DNA of 64,000 bases from Vicia villosa (lineage: Eukaryota; Streptophyta; Magnoliopsida; Fabales; Fabaceae), in the NCBI RefSeq assembly GCF_029867415.1, contig NW_026705156.1:761001-825000 (forward strand), in the 5' to 3' direction. The position numbers and the translations under genes are program-made. Positions within the stretch are counted from its first letter, which is position 1, and the number at the start of each line of letters is the position of its first letter. The notes under the pieces were generated by a model. It did no database searches. It was not told the origin of the DNA and saw nothing but the letters and a program-made list of their open reading frames with translations. Positions 35,436-47,872 of the stretch are shown in pieces.

Positions 35436-35779
35436 CTTCTATCCGGAGATGTGAAGATTGGAAATCTTCGTTTCGACGTGATTGAAGAGACTTAAATATA
35501 TATAAAAACACAATTTTTGAACCTGAGATGCAATGTAATGCTTATGATTATGAATGCATATGATTTCCACGAGATGGAAACAGGACACCACAGGGGAGAA
35601 GTAAACAGACTCCGTTGGGGAAAAGGTATAAGTCATCCAGGAATAGAATCGGACTTCACAAAAGAAAGAAACAGTCGACAGAAGCTTTCAGGAATAAAAC
35701 GTGAAAGGAACTCTGGACAGGAAATCAATAGAGACGTTCAGAAAGAAAAATCTCTGGAACCCATATCAGAAATAATTCA

Positions 35780-36225
35780 AGAGTAAAACATGAATGAATT
35801 TGGAAAAGAGCATAAATTAACAGAGGCATTCAAGAGTAAAACATGATTGAACATCATCACAGGCAATCAAGACTAAAACATGATTGAATAGTATCAAAAG
35901 CAATCAAGAGTAAACCATGATTGGATAACATCATAGGCAATCAAGACTAAAACATGATTGAATAGTATCAAAAGCAATCAAGAGTAAACCATGATTGGAT
36001 AACATCATAGGCAATCAAGACTAAAACATGATTGAACATCAAAAGAAATCAAGAGTAAACCATGATTGGATAACATCAAAGGCCATCAAGAGTAAAACAT
36101 GATTGAGACACCAACCGAGAGTAAAGCACGATCAAACAACATCAAGAGTAAAACATGATTGAATATAAATAAAGCCCAATCAAGAGTAAAGCGTGATTGA
36201 ATAATATTAAAGCTCAATGCCAAGT
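35780..36225. repeat. Tandem AATCAAGAGTAAAACATGATTG-type repeats in the Ogre-type interior
   Basis: About a dozen imperfect units built on CAATCAAGA(G/C)TAAA(A/C)CATGATTG, spaced about 27 or 54 bp. They lie in the region between gag and the 3' LTR, where Ogre elements often carry tandem repeats. Confidence 0.85.
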
Positions 36226-38158
36226 AAGTTGGACTTTGATCTCAAGGTAAGATGTTGATAATAACAAGACTTGGAAAAATATAAATGAGCATGAGTTTGT
36301 TTCTATGCATGATGTTGAATTTTTTTTCTATGCATGATGTCAAATTTTTCTATGCATGATGAATGCTCAATGCAATGTAGTTATTTATGACAACTGAGAA
36401 TGACTCTTTTGTGAGGCAAGATTGGAGCTTTGATTCCTCAACACGGAAATTCTACCAACTCTGCTTCGGAAGATGCTTGAATAAACTTCTTGTCACACTG
36501 ATAACTGTATTAAACAAATGATCCTTTGAGAAGAACTGATAAACTATGCTTGAGGATTGCTGAAGAAGATTTCCCCTGATTGAATAATTGTTGCAAGTTA
36601 ACTGATCATGGCTTCAGTTGAACTATGTTGGGGATGAACTGATCACGGATTCAACTCTTGAAATGAATGTTGGGAAGACTTGCCATAGTATACATCTTGA
36701 AGAGGGTATTCTGATCAACAAATCTTGATTAAACATATGAACAACAGGATCTTGAAGTAACGTGCCCCTGATAGGATCACTGATCAAGTTTCTCGACTGT
36801 TTGAACTTCCTAGAAGATGAGTGCTTACTTGCAAATAAAATGTTCATTCAAGAATGGTAATTTTAATGCAATGCTCAAAACATATTTTTGAAATTAAAGT
36901 CACTTTGTAAAGAAAATGGAATCACTGTTCAAAACATAAAGGTTAAAACAATCAACGTGAAAGATAAAACAAAGATATGGTATCAACATAAATGATTGGT
37001 AAATCTCTTGGGAGTCAGCTTACGCAACCTTGTTGTAGTATGCTTTCAAAATAAACCTCGCCTCAATTATGGCTTTTGAAGGTTGTAACGTGGTCAGGTT
37101 CATGGTTTAAAAAAACAAAAGGTAAAAGGCTCAAAAATTTTGTAACCCACCCCATCTTCGTGATGATCTTCAGTCCTAAACTCAGTTAATTCAAAATATG
37201 CATTCAGGTTCCAGGAGACTTTTAGAATTTTACCTGTTGTAATGATGATAGTTCACAAGCCAAAAAAACTTAGAGATGGCAGTCACTTCTTCCTTTTGAT
37301 AGTCACAACATTTTGTGGTTCAAGAATTTATTGACTTCTCTCTATTTTCTTTCTTTTGATATCCCTAACTTTTGCCTGAACTGTTGATTTTGAACTTACA
37401 GTCAGCGGGATGCCTTAATTTTGCCTAAGCCATTTTTTTGATTTTGACTTAGCAGGCTTTTCTTTGATTTTCTATTTTTTTTACTTTTTTTTTTCTGAAA
37501 GATAGTGACTACTTTGCTTAATGATTATAATGAACCATTATCAGCTTTTGATTGGCATCTCCAGCACTTCTTTGATGTATGCGGAGGAAAGCTTGTGATT
37601 GAAACACTTGTTGAAAGGCGTATTGAATGATTCTCTTAAAATAGAATGCACAACCAAATTAACTGGGAACTACCCTGCCCCGGGTTAAAATATGGGTTAT
37701 TTCGTATAGAAAGAAACACCAACTTCTAGGCTCAAAGGGGTTGACGAGGGATTAACTTCCTTATTTCTCCAGTGTTTGGGAATTGAAACAATGCCTGTAC
37801 ATCGTCAGCAAAGTTTTATTTGAAAGCATACAGTTCAACAACTTGGGTATTTCGTTGTCATCATCCTCCCTCCAATCTTTGCATAAAACACAAGTTTGAT
37901 AGAGAAAGCAAAATAGAATTTTTTTTTTTTTGTAAAAGAAACATAAACATAGACATAGTAGATGAAAATGAATTCAAACATACGATGCTCATTTCATTAA
38001 AATCACCATTCATAAACAAACAAAGTCTAAAAGTAAACAGCACAATTAAGGAAATGCAAACAGTAAAGAAACAAGGCCTAGTGACTAATCAGCAACAAGG
38101 ATGAGCTATCCCGTCTGAAACACTTGGCTTTAGGAAGATAATTGCCTTTGACTTGTCT
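36226..38158 (-). other. Non-coding remainder between gag and the tandem repeats
   Basis: About 1.9 kb where pol would be expected in an autonomous element. I see no RT, integrase or protease motif on either strand, so pol was replaced or deleted. Confidence 0.6.
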
Positions 38159-39790
38159 TCAGCCACTCTGGTTTGGCAAAGGATTAGTGACAACATTGGG
38201 ACCAACATTCTTAAAAGATAGCATCTTTGATCTAACCAACTCTTGAACTCTGGCCTTCAAAGGGAAACATCTTTCTAAATCATGGCCCGCCGCCCCTTGA
38301 TGGAAAGGACAATGAAGATCAGATCTGAAACCATCAGGGAGAGGGTTTCGAAGAGGAGGCATAGTTCTTGTTGTGATCAACCCTTTATGAACCAATGCAG
38401 GATACAATTCAGTATAAGTCATATGGATGGGGTCAAAGTCAACCCTATTACGAATATGATTTTGGTTAGCAACCTCAGGTTGAGGAGCTTGAACTCGCAC
38501 AGGAGCAACAGCAGCCACATAAGGTTGATCACCATTATGAGGTCTATGACGAGATCTTCTGTCTTCCGACACAGCATTCGTCTCATTTTTCTTCTGGAAG
38601 TTTCCAAAATGCTTCCTCGCCCCACTAGAGGATTCAACAACATGAGTAACTTTCCCATTCTTGATTCCTTGTTCAAGTCTCTGACCAATGGTTACCAAGT
38701 CTGTGAAGTTGGAAGATACACTACCGATCATCTTCTCCCAGAAGAAAGGTGAGAGAGTATCCATAAACATGCCTGTTAGTTCCTTTTCAACTAAAGGTGA
38801 CTCTACTTGAGAAGCAAGCTCTCTCCAGCGTTGAGCGTATTCCTTGAAAGACTCTTTCTCTTTCTGGGACATGCTTTGTAGTTGTCGGCGATCAGGTGCC
38901 ATGTCCAAATTATACTTATATTGCTTAATGAAAGCATCAGTTAGGTCTTGGAAACATTGAATACGACTCCTCTCGAGTCCCATATACCATTTTAGCGAAA
39001 CTCCGCTCAAACTATCTTGAAAACAATGGATGAGCAGTTTGTCATTTTGAGTATAAGCAGCCATTTTGCGATAGTACATGATCAAATGATTTTTTGGATA
39101 GGTGTTTCCTTTGTATTTCTCAAATTCAGGAGTCTTGAATTTTGCAGGCATGACGACATCAGAAACCAAACACATATTCTTAGCAGCGACCCCAAAGTAA
39201 TTATTGCCTTCCATGGCTCTCAATCGCTTTTCCAAAGTCTGATATTATTCTTTGACACCTTCAATATCTCCAGCATCCCCTTGGCTTCCATTCTGGGAAT
39301 TGGCAGCTTGGTATTCAAATAAAGGATTCTCATAAGCATGTTGAGCAACAGTATGCACAATGGGCTGAGATTTAGTCATGATAGGAGCACGAATAACTGG
39401 GTTTGAAGTTTGACCTATCACAGGTCGTGATGATTGACCAATACCAGGAGTCTTCTCATAGGGAGGAGTAAAATCAAGTGGCAAACCAAACTCGGGCCAT
39501 GTTGAAGGTGGTTGTTGAGTGGGTTGAGGGTCAACATCAGCACTTGGGACTTCAACAATGACAGTCTTCTGAGGCGGTTCCCCTCTAGCAATCAAAACTT
39601 GCAGCATTTCAGTGAGCTTAGTCATACTTGACTTCAAGTCCTCTATTTCCATTCTGACCTCTACGTTATGTTGCTCTTGATACTCCATTCTTAATCTGAC
39701 GTTGGCTCTAGTTCCGTACTTGTGTGGAGGAATCAGCTTGACGGTAGACAGACAACTCTGAGGATAGAGACAGACAAGGATAAGTTTCAT
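38159..39790 (-). pseudogene. Ogre/Tat gag with one in-frame stop
   Basis: A single frame of about 540 codons is broken by one TAA (39245-39247). The N-terminal part has a predicted coiled-coil-like MEYQEQHNVEVRMEIEDLKS segment and a Pro-rich linker. The C-terminal part holds the retrotransposon gag domain: PKNHLIMYYRKMA, GVSLKWYMGLE, AFIKQYKYN and FKEYAQRWRELASQV. It is followed by a C-x2-H-x6-H-x4-C knuckle-like motif (CPFHQGAAGHDLERC). Gag assembles the particle that packages element RNA. The one nonsense codon in an otherwise open frame suggests recent loss, or a product split in two. Confidence 0.92.
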
Positions 39791-40707
39791 GGGTAACCTG
39801 GATGTATGTATGCAAAAGATGCAATTGTTGTTTATATTTTTTTTTGAGTTTCAAAAAACTTAAGATATTACTTTGCAAACATTCAAGCATTGGATTAAAG
39901 CATTGATCAAGTTATCATCAAAATCAATCATCCATTTTGGTGGATTAGAGTTTTCACCCCATCAACACCCAAGATCCATTGAGTTTGATGAAACTTACGA
40001 TGTTTACAAAGAAAGACCTCTGAGTTCATTGGAAATCAAAGGAAAAGATTTTTATGAATGTATGAATGCATGAATGCCACATATACAGAAATTGTAACAC
40101 AAACATGGTGCACATAAGGTAGGTTCCAAAGTTCAACGTCACGAGCATGAGGTCAAAGAACCAAACATGGGATAGTACTAAGGGTTAATCACCTGCACAA
40201 CATGTTCTACTGATACGTCAGAGTCCACATTCTTCTTTCGGATATTACCGGCTTGCACAACTGAACTTGTGAGCTAGCAATATTCTCAAGAAAAACTCGT
40301 CTGAGTGTGGCTCTCCGCATGACAACTAATCCAAGTCTTCACCTGAATAGTTTCTGCGCCACAACCTAATAAGGCCAGGATGGGTTGGGGTTCTACGGCC
40401 AACTCAGCTTCTACAGTTTAATGAAAGCAATAATGTCTTCGCTACGAAACATGCTAAACATATATTACCAACAAGGAACCTCCACTGAGCGGAAGGATTC
40501 TCACGTACGCCTGTACATGACTATACCCTCCACCTAATTCTTATGTGTACTTAATCCGGGTTAGGATTTGTCCATAATGTATCTCAAGTGACGGAACCAC
40601 ACGTATATCCAGAATAGGAAAAAAAAAACAAAATAAACAAGTATAAGCAAATATTAAAGTGATCAAAAACTCTAAGGTAACCCCTCTTTTAAAAAGATTT
40701 TTCAAAT
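39791..40707 (-). other. Untranslated leader between primer-binding site and gag
   Basis: About 0.9 kb with no coding evidence. Position after the primer-binding site marks it as element leader, probably holding packaging signals (inference). Confidence 0.55.
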
Positions 40708-40724
40708 CCCCAGCAGAGTCGCCA
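40708..40724 (-). other. Primer-binding site, tRNA-Arg type
   Basis: Minus strand TGGCGACTCTGCTGGGG, four bases inside the 5' LTR end. Confidence 0.88.
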
Positions 40725-40728
40725 GTTC

Positions 40729-43700
40729 TGTAAACTCGGTTTTTTGCGAACTGACTCCTTGCTCTTTTTTCTTTTTATTTTTTTATATTTTTGCAAGAGT
40801 CGCCACCGACTTTTATTTTATCCAACATTTAGGAAAGGCATAAAAGAACAGGAAAGACCTTTTGACAGATTTTGGGTTCGGGGGGTTGGTTATACAAAGG
40901 GAAGGTTTTAAGCACCCTTTGTATCCATGGTTATCCATGGGCTCTTAATTGCTTAGCTCACTTTTTAAAATGCTTTATTGATTTGAAAATAGAAGAAGTG
41001 AAGATGGACAATATGTCACATAGGTCTCTGAAGAGTTTCACTGGGAATAATGCCCTTCAAATACCAGATGAAAGTTTTGAAAATAGATGAGAAGTTTTGA
41101 AAATACGTTGTTTGAAAATGAAAGTTTTTGAGCAAGCAATTAGGAATTATCTACTCTCAATTTATAAGATCTTACCTATGCATTTAATACTTTTCTTAAA
41201 TGATGGTATGATTAAAAAAAGTAATAAGAGGGAAAACCATAGAGGTGCAAGTGTGCAAAGTGATTTTTTTTAGTTTTATCTTGATTATTAATATTTTAGC
41301 TCAAAGGTAAAAATATGGTCCAAGTGGACAAAAGAAAGATGACGGAAACATAAACAATGCGTTCAAATGGACAAAGAAAAAATAGCGGAAGCATAAATAA
41401 TATATCCAAATGGACAAAGAAAAAATAGCGAAAACATAAATAATATGTCCAAATGGACAAAGAGAAAATAGCAGAAATATAAATAACATGTCCAAATGGA
41501 CAAAGAAAAAATAGCAGAAATATAAATAATATGTCCAAATGGACAAAGAAAAAATAGCAGAAATATAAATAATATGTCCAAATGGACAAAGAAAAAATAG
41601 CAGAAATATAAATAATATGTCCAAATGGACAAAGAAAAAATAGCAGAAATATAAATAATATGTCCAAGTGGACAAAGAAAAAATAGCAGAAATATAAATA
41701 ATATGTCCAAATGGACAAAAAAAAAAACAGAAATATAAATAATATGTCCAAGTGGACAAAGAAAAAATAACAGAACATAAATAATAAATAATAAAATAAA
41801 GCATAAAGCAAGAAATATAAAGAACAATATAATAAAATGCGGAAATTAAAGTCAATTGTTAGTATGTTAGCACGTGAATCATCTTGAAGCTAGTCAAGTA
41901 TATTCACGATGTTAGTAAAGATCGATGGTGAGTGAATGATGATCTCGGATTTAAAGTTAATGAAAATTTATCAGAAGCTTGATAGAATCATAGTGACTAC
42001 ACGATAAATTTCCAAAAGTCTTAAATCAACTGCATACAATCTCTGCCATATTTGATCTTTTATTCCAATTCGGGACAAAGAAAAAAAAAAAGAAATAATA
42101 TCAAATAATATACAAAAATAAATATAAAACAAATTAAACTTAATATTTTTTTTTTTGTGATTTTTTTGGAATTGATTTTAAGTTAATTAACAAACTAATT
42201 AAACAAATAATTATACAAATAATTAAACTTAACAAAAAATATTCTTTTTATGTCAAAAATTAGATTATAAAAATATAAACCTAAATCTAAAGGAAAAATA
42301 TTTTTTTGGTTTTTTAGGTATTTTTAATTAATTATGCAAAGAAAATAAATTGATTAAAAGATATTGAAGAAAAATAAATAAAAGGATCTTGTATGGTGAG
42401 TTTATGATGGATCATGGTGAGCTTGATCAATGGCAAAGAAGTATTTCAATATTTAATATCATCAAGTAAAAAAGGAAACAAGGATGAATACTTAGATAAA
42501 TCAAAGTATATTTGGAAAATAAAAGAAACTATTGAATTAAAATGAAATATAAATGATGCATATTTTATAGAGTTTCAAAGTGAGGAAACTTACCTTCAAA
42601 TGATGCTTGGTTTGAGTGGAGGTTTCTTAGTTTTGTAATTCCAAATTCTTACTCCCTTTGAAACTTGAAACTTGGAAGAGAGAAAAGAAAAGAGAAAACA
42701 AAGACTTGACAATGTTTTTTTTTGGTGTCCTCCTCCCTTTCATTATGAACATATGGTTGCCTATTTATAGGAAAAACTTGTATGCAATGATATAAGGATA
42801 ATAACACAAATAAAAATTAAAATATAACATTTAAAGATAATATCAAAATAAAAATAGTAAAATCAAGTTATAAGATAATATCAAAATAAAACTTAAATAC
42901 TAATTTTGGTTTAAGACAATAACAAAAATGAAATTAAAAATATAAAATATTATAAAAAAAGAAAAACGAAATAATAATAATAACATAACTAATAAAATAA
43001 ATTTAAACAAAAATATGGTTAATTAAAATAATATTAACTAAAATAAAAATTGAGAATGAAGATTTGTAGAAAAATATAAGATAAGATGGTTAGATAAACT
43101 ATTAAAATGATGGTGGAAAAAAAATATGGTTAGTTAGAATATTCTATTATAACAAAAAAAAATGATGATAGTATTTGGGATAATTATTGATAAATATGTG
43201 ATGATGAACTTTGAAGATAAAATGGAATATTAGCATTTAATGCCTTAAGTTAAAAAGACTAACCATGGTTTAAAATCTCAAGTGTTTTATTATTCTTTCC
43301 AACTTATGATCATTGCATATCTTGAATGGAATCTTGGCCTTTAGAGATGAATTGGATCATTGCTTGTATCATATGAGCATCTTGGATAATATCTTTGAAT
43401 TATCTCACTTTAATTAAATTTTAAATGAATAAAATTTAATTAAAATGAAATAAAAATGTCATGAATCATGGATATATTGTGAATATCTTTAAACATATGA
43501 GAATCAAGATTAAATCACAAAAGAATTGGCCTTTTTGAAAAAAAAATCAAATTTTGGTCATTACTTGTTTCATGCAATTTTCCAAAAAAGGTCAACTTCA
43601 TCAAGGCATATCTCCCTCAATTTTGATCCTATGAAAGTGTTCTTTTACTTTTTAGAAAGCCCAAGATGTCCTCTACAAGCCACTTTGGAAGCGTTTTTGC

Positions 43701-45381
43701 ATTTGGAGAAGTTATTTCGATGATATGGGCTTTGACAAAAAACTGCTTTTTGTTGACTTTGAAAATGACCTGTAATGTTTTGGCTTATATCTCTTAGGCG
43801 GAAGCATTTCTTGACCTTGGTTCCAACATCAAAGTTGTAAAGAATTGAATTTCCTTGAGAATGAGCTTTCGTTGGAATTTTTCTGATAAATTATGAGAGA
43901 GTTATGGTCGGTCAAAGTTCAGTTGACTTTTAGGTAAAAAAACTCTAATTTTGCAATTTTGAGTTTTGTTGATTTCTGAACTTTTCTTGATGAATTATGA
44001 TCAACCATTGATCACATGATGAATCTTTTGACAAAATATGGATGTTGACAAAAAATTGCATTTTTGACTGTGTGTTGACTTTTTGGTCAAACTGGTCGTC
44101 TGTTGACTGTTCGAGCTATTGACTGTGCGTCCGAGTATTAACGTAACAGTTAAAGTGAAAACTTAACAGTTAAAGTTAATTTTTTTTCTTTTTGTTTTTT
44201 TTGTTGTGTTAATGGTGAAAATTTTATTTACCTGAGCTGTTAGAAAAACACAAACATAATAAATAAATAAAATATACTGTACGCATACGAAATTACCGAT
44301 AATAACCTTGAAAAAATATTTAATGCACAGAAAAATAAATATTTAACACACATAATATTATCTTGATAATTAAACTACCGTACAACAGATAGTACAACAT
44401 TTAATACTAACAGTACAAATATTACATAATATAATGAACAGTACGACAAACAAACGGTACATTAATTGAGAATAAAAGATACGGCAAACTTTAAAAATGA
44501 CGATTAATAATCCATGCTATGAACAACAGAAAATAGATGATCGGAAGTGTAACCATTGCAGGTCCGCATTTTTCAGGACTATGCAGACAGAAGAAGGACA
44601 TGATCACTGTAAAAATAGTGATGACTATAAGAAAAAGTGTATCCATCCACTTTGCCATTTTTGCCGGGGAAGAAGAGGAAATAATTATGAGATAGAAGTT
44701 TGAGAAATTTGGGAGATGAGTGAAATTTGATGTGAGAATTTATGGAAAAAATGAGGAGTATTTATAGAGTGAAAAGAGAGAGATAGAGACGTTGGAAATG
44801 GAGTATTACCGTTTGAATACTAGTAGGATTTGAAAAAAAAGTATGGTAGGTTTTTGAAAAGAAAAGGGGTATAGAATAAAGCTAGGATTTGATTTGAAAG
44901 AAAAAGAAAGGAAGATATTTGAAAAGAAAGAAAGAGATTTTGAAAAAATAATATAGTATAAAAATAAAAATTAGTGGGAAATAAAACCAATAATAATTTA
45001 ATTGTTACCAGTATAATCTGAAACCCGGACTCCGCGCCTGCAAATTTTAATTCTGTACCAACTGCGTCAGCATTATTTATCTGAAAATAAATCTCAAATA
45101 AACAGTGTATGAAGTGATAAACAGTATTTGGCGTTTATGTAAGAATAAATTTAACAGCGAACCAAAATACTGTATAAAAAAAATTCTAAAAATTGAGTAT
45201 TTATAAAATCAGGATATTTATGAAATAAAAATCCAAGATTGTATAAAACTCCAAATTTTTAGACAAAAGTCTGTTGACTTCTCTTTTTAAAAAAACGCAG
45301 GCAAATTTTGGGGTATAACAATAATGATCATAACACTTAGAAAATGATGGGATCTCAGAGGTCAAAAATTGGAGTGCAACA
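40729..45381 (-). repeat. 5' LTR of the Ogre-type element (4653 bp)
   Basis: Near-identical to 30638-35416, with fewer 43-bp units and scattered single-base changes. It is the promoter-bearing LTR in the minus orientation. Confidence 0.95.
41307..41775 (-). repeat. 43-bp minisatellite in the 5' LTR, about 11 units
   Basis: Same unit as 31224-31829 with roughly three fewer copies and one damaged unit (AAAAAAAAAACAGAAAT near 41720). Confidence 0.94.
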
Positions 45382-45386
45382 GGTGC

Positions 45387-46187
45387 GTCACAAGAAGCCT
45401 CTTTCTTGTGACTTAGCAATGTCTTATTCTTGATTTGAGAATATTTGTCAACAACACCAACATACAGCAACACAACAAATACATGCAACAAAATCAGAAA
45501 AACATAAATTTTAGAAACAAAACACTAACAACATACAACATCACAATATATATTAAATTGTTTCAAGAACGCACCTTTTATTGAAAATAATCATGGAACT
45601 GGAACAAATTATGAAGTTCATCTAGTTTGTGAAGTTATGAAAAATAAATATAAGGTGGGTGAAGTTTCCACAATAACTTCACACTTCTTATATTTTTTCC
45701 ATAGCTATGCAAACCATATGTACGATAGCCACGTATGTGCTTTGTTAAGGTGGTGAACACGAACCAGAAAAATGGTTTGTCAGCAACAACAAGCAACAAC
45801 AAAACATGTGAAATCGAAGTAAATAATATGAAAATCATGTCAACAAACATTTATCTAGATTTATCAAGAACAACATACAAAAAAGCTAATGACGATGAAG
45901 AAGAGAAAAAATCATATGAGAATCATGTGAAAGATAACAACAACATACACGAAAATAAGAGAATAAGGAAGAAGAACAATACCTTCATGTATGAAGAACA
46001 AGATTGACAGCTATACTGTAGAATAGGAAAGTTAATGACGAAGAAGAAGAAGAAGAAGAAGAGAAAAAATTGGTGCTAGGGTTTTGTTGTGAAAGATACA
46101 GCGATATTGCCAAGAAGTGGAAGTTAATTCGCTTATATATAGGAAAATTATTTCACAACGATTGTCATTACCAACCGTGGTGATAGG

Positions 46188-46285
<98 letters not shown>

Positions 46286-46560
46286 AACGGTTGAACAAAG
46301 CAACCGTAGTGATATCCCTTTTATTTTTTTTATAAAATAAATAAAAAAGAAAAGGTGTGCCTTAACGTTAAAGGAATAAAATAGTTTAGTGCACTGAGGT
46401 TCGAACCCTGAAAGCTTGGTTGTAATACCACTATGAGTTTAAAACCGTTATTATATCCTAACAATTATTAATTTAAAAATATAAAAAAAATATTAACGCC
46501 TGAGTTTAGAGATGTCACCACGGTGTTTGGAAGTACCGTGGTGACTTGGGCGTTGTTGTT
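45387..46560. mobile_element. CACTA-like DNA, probable right part
   Basis: Continues right of the Ogre-type insertion. It has inverted ATTTCACAACGATTGTCATTACCAACCGTGGTGAT and ATCACAACGG..CAACCGTAGTGAT-like motifs around a central (AT)n array (shown here only as families ACAACGG / CCGTxGTGAT), plus TCACCACGGTG...ACCGTGGTGA at 46513-46541. A (GAA)n run sits at 46037-46062. No terminal TGTAGTG end was found, so assignment to the 29698 element is inference. Confidence 0.4.
46192..46282. repeat. (AT)n microsatellite
   Basis: Pure AT dinucleotide, about 91 bp, flanked on both sides by inverted CCGTxGTGAT/ATCACAACGG motifs. Confidence 0.97.
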
Positions 46561-47415
46561 TGGAGAATATTCACCCTCCCTAAAGCTTCTTTTACTCCTT
46601 CTTTAGATTAGAAAATGAATGATGTTGTTGTGTTGAATATTGTTGTACGTTGAGGGATTTTCTGGGTGCATGGACCTATTGAGTATGAGTGTAGGATGAT
46701 AGGAGGTTGAGAGTAGTGCATAAAGGCTTAGCTCTACTGTACCAGAGCTTCGGTGTGAAGCTCTTTGCAGTAAGGGAGAGTGAGCTTTGAGTGAAAGTGA
46801 TGATGAGGATGCGATTTGGGCAAAGTAAGGATAGGTTTTTTTATGATGGAAATGAATAGAATAGTGTATTGTCATATAGTACTATTTGTATGTGTGAAAT
46901 TTGACTCAAACGTGTATAGGGTTTGTTATGAAAAGGGGGGGAATTAGAGAATGAGTGAATGAAATCTGCATGAAATTAGGGTGAAATTTTTAAATAAAAT
47001 TCAAGATTGATTAAGGGTGAGATTGTAAGACAAGTCACTGATCCATGTGAGTTTTGTGATTTTAAGGGTGAAGATTGGATTGTTAGGACGAAAATTGTGA
47101 ATAATTTGTGATTGTTGTGAGAACTTGGATGAATTGCTCAACTAGTTGTTTGACAATATGATTTTATGTTACGGGTAAAAATGTGATTTTGGATGAAAAT
47201 GATCAAATTGTGCCATGCATGATGAAAAAAGTTTGTTGAGTTTGTTATTGTTTGTGGCCCCCCTATAACTCTGATCATTCTTTTTGTGATTATGCTCTTC
47301 ATTCCCTTTCTTTGTCTTATGTTAGGTGTTCATTGTTTGAAGAACTTTGCTTGATGGCTTGGCCAAAAGAGACTTACATGGGAAGCCTTTTGAAGAGCAG
47401 GGGATGTAGAACAAT
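46561..47415. other. No supported feature
   Basis: AT-rich DNA with short ORFs only; nothing recognised. Confidence 0.4.
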
Positions 47416-47872
47416 TTAGGGTGTGTTTGGATTGACAGTTGACATAATTGATTTCAACATAATTGAGTTTAAAAAAATTGATTTATGTTTGGATACAATG
47501 ATATATAAGTGATTGTTATCAATTAATGTTGTTTTGATATTTTTAACAAAATTGATTTTGAATTGTATAATTACCAAAATGATAATAAATTCTAATACAA
47601 ATAAAAAATAAGAGAAATAATTGATGAAAATTAAAGAGGGTAAATAAGAAATTTTTTGAAAGAGTTGTATTAAATAATATATAATAAATGTATAATTGAT
47701 TTTTCTAAACTTAAAAATTAGATACTGTAGCTTCTACTAGAATTGCTTTTGAAGGAGGAGAATTGATTTTAGAAAAATATTCAAACAAAAAAAATTAATG
47801 TTCATGTTCAAATTAAAGTGGACTAAAAGTGTTTTTAGAATTTATAGAAACTAATTCAAACATGCACTTAAT
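47416..47872. mobile_element. Candidate MITE with GTGTGTTTGGATT / AATTCAAACATGCAC ends
   Basis: The ends are imperfect inverted repeats of a type common in plant non-autonomous DNA elements, and the interior repeats AATTGATTTT-like motifs. No clean target duplication was identified. Confidence 0.4.

Larger units (their letters stand above)
30638..45381 (-). mobile_element. Ogre/Tat-type LTR retrotransposon, gag-only
   Basis: Two long direct LTRs (30638-35416 and 40729-45381) start TGTAAACTCGG and end GTGCAACA. The 5-bp duplication GGTGC flanks the element (30633-30637 and 45382-45386). On the minus strand the primer-binding site TGGCGACTCTGCTGGGG (40708-40724, tRNA-Arg type) follows the 5' LTR, as in Ogre elements. 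Only gag is recognisable in the 5.3-kb interior. Protease, RT, RNase H and integrase are absent, so it needed a helper. The LTRs differ mainly by minisatellite copy number, pointing to recent movement. Confidence 0.94.

Noticed and set aside
35780..36225. Regularly spaced repeats suggestive of CRISPR
   Set aside because: The sequence between the conserved words is itself repeated and short, and the array lies in a retrotransposon 3' region.
45735..46007. 90-codon Lys/Asn/Glu-rich ORF
   Set aside because: Composition follows A-rich DNA inside CACTA-like sequence; no domain.
46380..46440. GGTTCGAACCC word as part of a tRNA gene
   Set aside because: No acceptor stem, A box or cloverleaf around it.
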